Part shown: piece by piece, positions 1 through 6,359 of the stretch | Layout of the letters: each line of letters opens with the position of its first letter | Position numbering within the stretch: position 1 is the first letter of the stretch | Assembly: GCA_023265535.1 (NCBI GenBank) | Contig: JAHFTI010000149.1 | Span: 1-8,759 of the forward strand | Length of the DNA: 8,759 bases | Source of the DNA: Opitutaceae bacterium | Lineage (GTDB): Bacteria > Verrucomicrobiota > Verrucomicrobiia > Opitutales > Opitutaceae | Reading direction: 5' to 3' | Notes under the pieces: generated by a model | The model's input: only the letters and a program-made list of their open reading frames with translations | What the model was told of the DNA's origin: nothing | Databases searched by the model: none | Position numbers and translations under genes: made by a program

Positions 1-528
1 GGGCGTCGGCTGGGCGGGCACGTTGTGCGTGCGGCCGGTGATCATGAGGTCGCGGTGCGCCTCGGCCTGCTTGGAGAGGGCGAGGAGGGCGGAGGCGGTC
101 TTGTGGAGGACCAGCTTGAGGCCGGAAAGGATCTGCAGCTGCTCGACGTTCTCGGTGAGGTCGCGGGAGGTGAGGCCGAGGTGGATGAACTGGCGGCCGG
201 CGAGGTCGGAGAATTCCTCGATGCGGGCCTTCACGTCGTGCAACGTCACGCGCTCGCGGGCGGCGATGGCGGGCAGGTTGACCTGCGACTTCACGCGCTC
301 GTAGTCCTTGATCGCCTCGGAGGGGATGGCGACGCCGAGCTCGCGCTGGGCCTTCATGACGGCGATCCAATAGTCGCGCTCCAGGAGGATGCGGCCCTTG
401 GGCGACCAGATGTCCTGCATGGCGGGCGAGGCGTAGCGTTCGGCCAGGACGTTGGAGATGAGGCCGGAATCGCTGGTGGCGGGCGCGGTGGTGGTGGCGG
501 CGGGCTTGGAGGCTTTGGACTGCTTCAT
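1..528 (-). CDS. purB: Adenylosuccinate lyase, N-terminal 176 residues (cut by window edge)
   Basis: Adenylosuccinate lyase splits SAICAR to AICAR and adenylosuccinate to AMP, each releasing fumarate, in cytoplasmic purine synthesis. The frame reads without a stop from ATG at 528 to the edge of the window. After about 20 Ala/Thr/Lys-rich residues comes NVLAERYASPAMQDIWS (residues 26-42) and an ER-YWIAVMKAQ helix, typical of the family start. TLHDVKARIEEF (95-106) carries the conserved His97-Asp-Val; FIHLGLTSRDLTEN (114-127) carries His116 and the T-S-x-D substrate-binding turn; GRTHNVPAQPT (165-175) carries the T-H motif of the fumarase/aspartase superfamily. The later SSxMPxKxN signature loop lies outside the window; the family is usually about 430-480 residues. 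No Shine-Dalgarno is seen before the ATG (CTCCTTTACGTC precedes it). The neighbour upstream on the same strand is the giant secreted protein gene, with a 204-bp gap. Identity is very likely; the N-terminal low-complexity extension makes the exact start less sure. Confidence 0.93.
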   Translation of the reverse strand, partial: MKQSKASKPAATTTAPATSDSGLISNVLAERYASPAMQDIWSPKGRILLERDYWIAVMKAQRELGVAIPSEAIKDYERVKSQVNLPAIAARERVTLHDVKARIEEFSDLAGRQFIHLGLTSRDLTENVEQLQILSGLKLVLHKTASALLALSKQAEAHRDLMITGRTHNVPAQPTP

Positions 529-552
529 GACGTAAAGGAGCAGAGTGGCGTA

Positions 553-579
553 GCCCGGCGCCGGGCGGAAGGTTTTTTT
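553..579. promoter_or_regulatory. Perfect 14-bp GC palindrome next to a T7/A7 tract, in the purB upstream region
   Basis: GCCCGGCGCCGGGC (553-566) is a perfect palindrome, followed on the plus strand by GGAAGG and seven T (573-579). Read on the plus strand it resembles a rho-independent terminator, but no plus-strand gene ends here. Read in the direction of purB, an A7 tract precedes the palindrome, which ends about 24 nt before the purB ATG. It could be a 5'-UTR structure, a protein-binding palindrome, or a barrier to antisense transcription entering the giant gene. Its role is not established by the sequence. Confidence 0.4.
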
Positions 580-692
580 GCCGGATAGGGGAAAGCCCTG
601 CGTGGGAGCGGGATTTGGGGTCGGGGACAGGCCCGGAGGCGAGGGCTCCAGGGCGGGACGCGGAGCGTGTGGGGACTTCAGGCGGGGCGGAG

Positions 693-726
693 GGGCAGGC
701 TGTGCCAGTGAGGGCGCAGCCTGCCC
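693..726 (-). terminator. Strong stem-loop just after the giant gene's stop (terminator-like, no U-tract)
   Basis: GGGCAGGCTG (693-702) pairs exactly with CAGCCTGCCC (717-726). After one T/G position the stem continues with GCC (704-706) against GGC (713-715), leaving a loop of about 6 nt. In the direction of the giant minus-strand gene the hairpin begins 6 nt after its stop codon, which is where a terminator or 3'-end stabilising structure is expected. The sequence after the stem on that strand is C/G-rich without a run of T, so a classical intrinsic terminator is not supported. It may act with Rho, protect the 3' end, or separate the giant gene from purB. Confidence 0.45.
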
Positions 727-732
727 GGGGAG

Positions 733-3700
733 TCACCGCGATTGCAGGACGACGGCGAGCCGCTCTGCCACCTCGGGGATGCCGCGGCCTCCGGTGAGTT
801 CCTTCAGGCGGCGGTCGGCGTCAACGGGGCTGCAGCGGTTGGTGGCGAGGTCGTTGAGCACGGCGCGCAGGGCGAGGAAGTGTCGCTTCACGTCGTCAGG
901 CGCCTTGGCGAGGGGGCTGTCGGGGTGGATCTGGGCGAGGCCCGGGGTGATGCCCGTCTCGTCGCCGAAGCCGGAGCGGTCGTTCACGAAGCCGAAGAGC
1001 TTGGTGTCCATGTCCTTGGCCAGTCCCCTGGCCTGTTCCTGGAAGTGGAGGTAGGCGGGCAGGGCGGGATGGTCGCGGGGCAGGCTGTTGACCTTGTAGC
1101 CGGTCACATCGGCAGCCTGGCCGGACCAGACGGGATTCACCTCGTCGAAGAGGGCGTGCCTGGTGCGGCGGTTGCCCAGCCAGGCGAGGTCCTTGTAGGC
1201 CTCGGCGTGCTCGCGGCTCGTGAAGGTCGGGAAGACCTGCTCGGAGTTGTCCCCGTAGAGCTCGCGGACGGAGTCGCGCAGGGCCTGGTCGGCCTCGCGG
1301 CGGAACTGTTCCGTGCTGAGGCGCTCGCGGGTGCCGTCGGGGTGGGTGCGCACGAGGTTCTCGCGCCAGCGCAGGTACTCGGGATTGAGGACCTCGATGG
1401 TGCGGGGGGGCCTGTCGCGGGTCTGGCGCGTGATGAAGCGGGGAGGATCGCCGGCGTGCATGTCGATGTCCATGCCCACGCTGTCCTGGTTCGCGGCGTT
1501 GCAGATCAGCTGGAGGCGCTGGGGCGGCAGGTTGGCGCGGGTGAGGCGCTCGTTCACGGTGGCCATGAGGAGCTCCATGTTGCGGCGGTCGCGCATGGCG
1601 TAGCCGCGGACCAGGGTGGGGTTGCTGCCGGTGGACTGGATTTTCTTGAGCGTGGCCTTGGCGTGCCAGTCGGTCTTGACGAGCTTGTAGGCGTCCTCGG
1701 CCTGGCGCTCGGCGCGGAGCACCTGGTCGGCGGGGGCGCCGGCCTCGCGCAGGGCGTCGACACGTTCCTGGCGCTGCTTGAAGAGGCTGACCTTGTTGCG
1801 GCCGGCGGCGTTGTCGCGCTGCCACTGGTTGTTGGTGATGCGCTCGGCGATGGTGGGGTAGCGGCCGTCGGAGCGGCGGTCGGGCTCGTAGTTGACGCCG
1901 GAACCGGGGCCGGTGCGCGGGTCGGCCTTCGGGCGGGCGAGGGCCGAGCCGGGGGCGTTGACGCCGCGGAGGTTTGCCACGCGTATCTGGGGAGTGGATA
2001 CAGGGCGCGGCAGTCCGCTGCGCAGCGTGACGCAGGCGGGCTCCACGGCGAACTTCATGGCTGCGGCCTTGGCGGCCTCGGCGGCGGCGGCCCAAGCGAC
2101 GCCCCTGAGCCCCGCGCCGCCCTCGTCGAGCTGCACCTCGCCCGGGTTCTCGGCCTGGGTCCGCAGGTGCTCGAGCACGGCCTCCTGGTAGGCGTCGAAC
2201 CCGGTGGTGAAGAGCCCGGCGGCGTTGGAGTAGGCGCCGGCGGCCTGCTTGACGGCCTCGGTCAGGCCGCCCTCGAGGTAGCCGGTGACGGTCTGGTAGC
2301 CGCCCTGGATCAGGCCCTCGGCGGTGAGCTGCCCGCAGACGAGCGTGCCGCCGCCGCCTGCCGTGGCGACGGTGCCGATGACCATCAGCGAGGCGCTGGA
2401 GACGGTCTTCACGTTCTGCACGAAGGCCAGGTTGCGGTCGGCGTTGATGAGGTTCTCGTCGGCCTTGCCGGAGAGGGCCTGGGCGTCGCCCTGGACCTGG
2501 TCGAAGAGGGTCTTGCCGGCGTGGATGATGCGCCTGGGGTCGCCCTTCGCGAGGGCCACGCTCTGGTTGAAGTTCTGGAGGAGACGGTCGCGGTCCTCGG
2601 GCGGGGCGAGGACGATCTGGCGCTGGGCGCGCTCGAGCACGCGGTTGGCCTGGCCCCAGAGCGCGGCGCGTGCGCGGGTTTCCTCGGCGATCTGTTTCGG
2701 CACGAAGCTGTCGAAGGCGGTCGGGGTGCGCACCCATTCGCCGGTCTTGGCCATGAGGATGGCGTCCTGCTCGCGCTGCAGGTTGGACTGCGTGACCATG
2801 AGCTGCCAGGCGAGGTCCTCGCGGTCGGCGTCGCTGGCGGAGGCCTGGCGGTTGCGCAGGTCCTCGATGCGGGACTGTAAGTAGGCGATGTTGGCCTCGT
2901 GGAGCTTCACGCGCTCGGCGAGGACTGCGGCATCGTACTCGTACTGGGCCTGGGCGGCCTGGGCTGCCGCGAGCTGGGCGGGGTCGGCGGGCGGTGGGGC
3001 GTCCGGCTCGGGCGGGGGGATGATGCCGAGCTCCACCTTGAGGTTTTCGGTCATGCGCTTCTCCTCCTCGGCCAGCTGCTCGTCGAGCTCGCGCGTGTGG
3101 CGTTTCCGCTCCGCCGCGACGTCGTAGGTCTTTCCGTTGCTCTCGGCGTACCACTTGGCGGTCGGGACATTGCCCTCGAACTGATTGAGATCGGTGGCGC
3201 GGCGGCGCGCGAGCTCCTCCCGTATGTTGACCAGTCCTGCCTCGTAGGCGGCGTCGCGCGTGGCCCTGCCGGGGCCACCATTGAGGGCGTCCTCGTATTC
3301 GTTGGGGAAGGTGGAGCGCCACTTGGCGTACTGGTCCTGCTTGGCCTTGGTGTTTTCTCGGGCGAGGGAGAGCAGTTGCTGCCAGGAGCCTCCGCCGGCG
3401 ACGGGCAACTCGGCCTGCGGGGGCTTGACGCGGCGTGCCTTGCCGCGGCGGAAGCTGGGGTCGGGGTTGAAGCTGTTGCCAGGGACCAGGGTGAGGACGG
3501 AAGCCTTGTCGCCCTTGAACTGGAAGACCTCGACCGAGCGGACCATGGACCAGTCGAGCAGGAGCCAGCGGCCGTCGTCGGTGCGCTCCATGATCCAGAG
3601 GAAGTCGCGCAGGAACCACTTGGAGCCCGGGGCGGCGCGGCCCATGCGCGAGATGGGGGCGATGTAGACGAGCCAGCGGCCGGGGGCGAGTTCCTGGAGG

Positions 3701-5655
3701 CCGCGGTAGGCCTTGTTCTCGCCATCGGGCCCGATCCATTCGCCCTCGAAGGGCAGGGGTGAGAAGGTGGCGAGAGCGTCGTCGTGGCGGCGGCGGGCGC
3801 GCCCCTTCTCCTCGAGGGGGCTGGGCAGGGGGCCGAGCTTGGCAATGGCCTTGGCGGCGCGCGACATCGTGTTGGAATGGCCCTGGATCAGGTCCTTCTG
3901 GATGCGCATCAGCTCGGTGGCGGCGCGGGCCTGGTCGGGATCGTCCGCCGTGCAGGCGGAGAGCAGTTCGGCCTGGGCGCGGTCGTAGGCCTTGGCGGCC
4001 TCCTCGAGGGCGGTGCGCGCGGAGAGAAACTGGGCGCAGAGCGGGTTGAAGCGGCGCAGGTAGTCCAGGGTCTGCCTGCAGGGGAACTCGTAGAGGGGCG
4101 CCCAGCGTTTCTCGAAGGCGAGCTCGTCCTCCGGGGAAAGCGGGCCCATCAGGAGGTGCATGCCGGATTTGGCGGTGGTGACGAGGTCCTCGTACTTGTC
4201 GGGGGCGAGGAGGTTGATCTCGTTGAAGGGGGCGATCACCGAGGGTGAGGCGGGGAACTCGGCGGGCAGGGGAAGCGGCCGAGAGGGCACGGCCCAGAGG
4301 GAGTTGTCCCGGAAGGGCCACTTCTCCGCGGTGAAGTCGGAGAGGCGGAGGCCGAGGCGTGCGGGGGCGGCCTCGGTGCCCTCGTCCCCGTTGCCCGCGT
4401 CCGCTGCGGCCGAGGCGGAGGCTTCGGAGGAAGACCGGGCTGTGCTGTAGTTATTGTTTGGATACGCAACGGCCCCGTCGTCGTTGCGCCGTCCACGCTC
4501 CGCACGACTGTCGTCCATGGGCCTGGGCGAGAGGTCCGGCGCGCTGCCGGAGGAATGCCGGCCGTGGCCGGGGGCCTCGCGGGGAGGCGACGGCTCCCGG
4601 CGGGAGGGCTCCGGCTGCGGGGTGGGGCGGCTGGCGTTGGGATTGAGCAGCTGGTCGAGCGCGGAGGCCACGGCGCTGAGCTCCTCGAGCGGGTTGTCGT
4701 CGCGGCGGGCCGGTGGGGTGGCGCGGTCGTTGCGCCCGCTGTGCCCGTCGACACGGGGCTGGGAATCGATGCGGGGCGGGGCGTCGGCGCGGCGGGAATC
4801 CTGGGTGCGGCGCCTGTGCTCCTCGCGGGGGGCGGGCGGGATGGGCAGGGGCTCGGGAGCGGCGTTGGAGGCGGATGGGGGCGGCGTGCCGTTCTCGAGG
4901 AGCTCGCGAAGGCCGCCGAGGGCGGCTGCCAGGGAGTCGTCGCCCGCGGGACGGCCGGCGGGGCGCCGGTTGGGTGCCACGGGATTTTCCGCGCTGGCTT
5001 CCGAGAGGTAGCTGACGCTGCCCGAGGCGGGGCAGGGGAGGGAGGTCTCCCACTTGTTGTCGACCTGGAAGTTGACGCGCACGGTGTCGCCGAAACCGCC
5101 CGTCCAGGTGCTGAGCTGCACCCATTCGCCCTGTTCGGCGATGTAGGTGCTGATCTCGTCGCCGCGGCGCGAGAGGCGGAAGGTGGCGGAATTGCCGTCG
5201 CCGGCGAGAGGGCGGAGGCTGATGCGCCCGCCGGTGCCGTCGACCACCAGGTTGGTGATGGCGCGCAGTTCCCCGCCTGTCTGCGCCAGGCGGCCAGCGG
5301 TGCGCTGGACGAGGCCGACATAGACCTGGTTGCGGCCGGAGCGGCCCGCCTCCTGGGAGTCGAGGAGGAGCTGGGCGCGGCGGTTCTCGCCGTTGCGCGG
5401 GCGTGTAGTGGAAAGTCTGATACGGGCGGTGAGCTCGAAGTCGCCCGACAGGTTGCGGCTGCGGATCACGCCGTAGGCGGCGAGCGAGTCGCCCGTGAGG
5501 GTGACCTGGGCGTCGTCGCCGGAGATGCTCGCCTCGCCGGAGCCGGAGGCGGCCTGCCGTGGATTGGTCCAACCCTCGTCGGAATGGGCGCGGGAGGGGA
5601 GTGCGGCAAGGCACAGCAGGCCGAGCGCGAGCAGGAGGCATTTCAGGACTTTCAT
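733..5655 (-). CDS. Giant secreted multidomain protein of unknown function (1640 aa)
   Basis: Function is not recognised. ATG at 5655 opens a Sec signal peptide: MKVLK, a Leu-rich core, and a probable signal peptidase I site after Ser-Arg-Ala23; no lipobox is seen. Residues about 40-220 look like a jelly-roll/concanavalin-like domain (GDFELTARIRL near 71; FRLSRRGDEISTYIAEQGEW at 159-178, then TVRVNFQVDN). Residues about 222-432 are a Pro/Arg/Asp/Ser-rich linker. Residues 435-760 mix helices with a Trp-rich beta section (GEWIGPDGENKAYRGL, RWLVYIAP, FLWIMERTDDGRWLLLDWS). Residues 845-970 are charged, coiled-coil-like helices broken by a Pro-rich bit at 879-891. Residues 1084-1150 are Gly/Ala-rich and hydrophobic. 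Residues about 1265-1640 form an unrecognised C-terminal region with D-S-V-G-M-D-I-D-M at 1391-1399. There is no obvious cell-wall anchor or autotransporter barrel. No Shine-Dalgarno precedes the start. Coding is supported by coherent protein features throughout; extracellular or periplasmic location is inferred. Confidence 0.88.
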   Translation of the reverse strand: MKVLKCLLLALGLLCLAALPSRAHSDEGWTNPRQAASGSGEASISGDDAQVTLTGDSLAAYGVIRSRNLSGDFELTARIRLSTTRPRNGENRRAQLLLDSQEAGRSGRNQVYVGLVQRTAGRLAQTGGELRAITNLVVDGTGGRISLRPLAGDGNSATFRLSRRGDEISTYIAEQGEWVQLSTWTGGFGDTVRVNFQVDNKWETSLPCPASGSVSYLSEASAENPVAPNRRPAGRPAGDDSLAAALGGLRELLENGTPPPSASNAAPEPLPIPPAPREEHRRRTQDSRRADAPPRIDSQPRVDGHSGRNDRATPPARRDDNPLEELSAVASALDQLLNPNASRPTPQPEPSRREPSPPREAPGHGRHSSGSAPDLSPRPMDDSRAERGRRNDDGAVAYPNNNYSTARSSSEASASAAADAGNGDEGTEAAPARLGLRLSDFTAEKWPFRDNSLWAVPSRPLPLPAEFPASPSVIAPFNEINLLAPDKYEDLVTTAKSGMHLLMGPLSPEDELAFEKRWAPLYEFPCRQTLDYLRRFNPLCAQFLSARTALEEAAKAYDRAQAELLSACTADDPDQARAATELMRIQKDLIQGHSNTMSRAAKAIAKLGPLPSPLEEKGRARRRHDDALATFSPLPFEGEWIGPDGENKAYRGLQELAPGRWLVYIAPISRMGRAAPGSKWFLRDFLWIMERTDDGRWLLLDWSMVRSVEVFQFKGDKASVLTLVPGNSFNPDPSFRRGKARRVKPPQAELPVAGGGSWQQLLSLARENTKAKQDQYAKWRSTFPNEYEDALNGGPGRATRDAAYEAGLVNIREELARRRATDLNQFEGNVPTAKWYAESNGKTYDVAAERKRHTRELDEQLAEEEKRMTENLKVELGIIPPPEPDAPPPADPAQLAAAQAAQAQYEYDAAVLAERVKLHEANIAYLQSRIEDLRNRQASASDADREDLAWQLMVTQSNLQREQDAILMAKTGEWVRTPTAFDSFVPKQIAEETRARAALWGQANRVLERAQRQIVLAPPEDRDRLLQNFNQSVALAKGDPRRIIHAGKTLFDQVQGDAQALSGKADENLINADRNLAFVQNVKTVSSASLMVIGTVATAGGGGTLVCGQLTAEGLIQGGYQTVTGYLEGGLTEAVKQAAGAYSNAAGLFTTGFDAYQEAVLEHLRTQAENPGEVQLDEGGAGLRGVAWAAAAEAAKAAAMKFAVEPACVTLRSGLPRPVSTPQIRVANLRGVNAPGSALARPKADPRTGPGSGVNYEPDRRSDGRYPTIAERITNNQWQRDNAAGRNKVSLFKQRQERVDALREAGAPADQVLRAERQAEDAYKLVKTDWHAKATLKKIQSTGSNPTLVRGYAMRDRRNMELLMATVNERLTRANLPPQRLQLICNAANQDSVGMDIDMHAGDPPRFITRQTRDRPPRTIEVLNPEYLRWRENLVRTHPDGTRERLSTEQFRREADQALRDSVRELYGDNSEQVFPTFTSREHAEAYKDLAWLGNRRTRHALFDEVNPVWSGQAADVTGYKVNSLPRDHPALPAYLHFQEQARGLAKDMDTKLFGFVNDRSGFGDETGITPGLAQIHPDSPLAKAPDDVKRHFLALRAVLNDLATNRCSPVDADRRLKELTGGRGIPEVAERLAVVLQSR

Positions 5656-5774
5656 GCGAAAGGGGGCCCGCCCTGGAGGGGCGTGATGTGCTGGGGCTGT
5701 GTCAGGGACTTTTCAATTGCGCCGCTTTCCGGGCGTACCCGACCCTTGTCGGAGTCCGCTTGGCGTAAGGGAAA

Positions 5775-6122
5775 TCAGGGACTGCGCGGCGGAGCCGGAG
5801 GCGGTGGGGGAGGAGGAGGAGGGGGCGTGCCCGTGCGCAGCGGGGTGGGAAAGAGCTGTCGTGGCAGCTTCTGGACGCGCGTGCCCACCGGGAACTCACC
5901 GAGCATGGCCTGGCTGACGACATCGAAGCTGAGCGTGCGGCCCTCGTCGGTGCGCACGGTCACCTTGTACTGGTCCTGGCCGCCCTCGTCGTCGCCGGGT
6001 ATGTGGCAGGTGGAGAGCACCGTGCCTGTCCAGGCGGAGCGATATTTGCGCAGGCTGAAGAGGCTGAGGATCACCATGACGATGATGGCGACGCCAATAC
6101 CAAGAAGCAGGTCGCTGGACAT
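5775..6122 (-). CDS. Small single-pass membrane protein with polyproline C-terminus (115 aa)
   Basis: Function is unknown. Residues 4-24 (DLLLGIGVAIIVMVILSLFS) are one hydrophobic span at the N-terminus, followed by basic RKYR, so the C-terminal part is probably cytoplasmic by the positive-inside rule. Residues 32-93 look like a small beta domain: WTGTVLST, an acidic G-rich loop, QYKVTVRTDEGRTLSFDVV, and FPVGTRVQKLPRQLFP. This layout (one span plus a small beta domain) loosely recalls small membrane proteins such as the DUF2500 type; that is a resemblance only. The tail has ten consecutive prolines (100-109), then APPRSP. AGGAGA at 6131-6136 (complement), about 8 nt before the ATG, is the clearest Shine-Dalgarno site in the window and supports this start. 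It lies between holA (237-bp gap) and the giant gene (119-bp gap) on the same strand, so co-transcription with the giant gene is possible but unproven. Confidence 0.8.
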   Translation of the reverse strand: MSSDLLLGIGVAIIVMVILSLFSLRKYRSAWTGTVLSTCHIPGDDEGGQDQYKVTVRTDEGRTLSFDVVSQAMLGEFPVGTRVQKLPRQLFPTPLRTGTPPPPPPPPPPAPPRSP

Positions 6123-6359
6123 GAAGGGGTTCTCCTGGCGCGGCGCCGGGTTGGGGTGAGGTGCCGCGTCAGCTCGATCCTGGGTGCATCCGTTCGCGAG
6201 GGCGATGCCAAATATCCTGTTCAGAAGGGGCTGAGGACCTTGTGTGGAAGGGCATTGCCGCCAGCCCAGGCTCTCGTGCGCGCAGCCAGGGGTGGCGCTG
6301 CGGGGCCGGCGGGAGCATCCTGGGAACCCGGGTGGCCGCGGCGATGGGGAGATCCCGCG
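6123..6359. other. Non-coding gap between holA and the small membrane protein
   Basis: The 237 bp between the holA stop and the next minus-strand start is GC-rich. Apart from the Shine-Dalgarno site it holds short self-complementary pieces (ACCCGGGT near 6328, GCCGCGGC near 6335, a GCAGC/GCTGC pair near 6283-6302), none followed by a T-run on the minus strand. No convincing terminator is seen. A GATATT on the minus strand near 6214-6219 could be a -10 element, but no matching -35 is visible. No protein with recognisable features is encoded. Confidence 0.4.
6131..6136 (-). promoter_or_regulatory. Shine-Dalgarno site of the small membrane protein
   Basis: The complement reads AGGAGA, eight bases before the ATG at 6122. 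It fixes the start of the 115-residue protein and is the only strong ribosome-binding site found; the other gene starts here lack one. Confidence 0.7.

Noticed and set aside
25..588. Plus-strand open frame at the left end
   Set aside because: It is antisense to the recognisable adenylosuccinate lyase N-terminus, and its product is Gly-rich without motifs.
742..2880. Long plus-strand open frame opposite the giant gene
   Set aside because: Its translation is low-complexity Gly/Ala/Val/Leu/Glu-rich, as expected from the complement of GC-rich codons. The minus-strand frame has a signal peptide, domains and normal composition.
896..4321. 1141-codon minus-strand frame inside the giant gene
   Set aside because: It is dominated by Arg and Pro in every segment, typical of a shifted frame in GC-rich DNA, and overlaps the coherent 1640-residue frame.
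5740..5754. CCGAC/GTCGG hairpin upstream of the giant gene as a terminator of the small gene
   Set aside because: The stem is only five bases, and no T-run follows on the minus strand.
4555..6159. 534-codon plus-strand open frame spanning the giant gene start and the small membrane gene
   Set aside because: It crosses two minus-strand genes and their spacer, contains long Gly runs that are simply the complement of the proline tail, and shows no domain.
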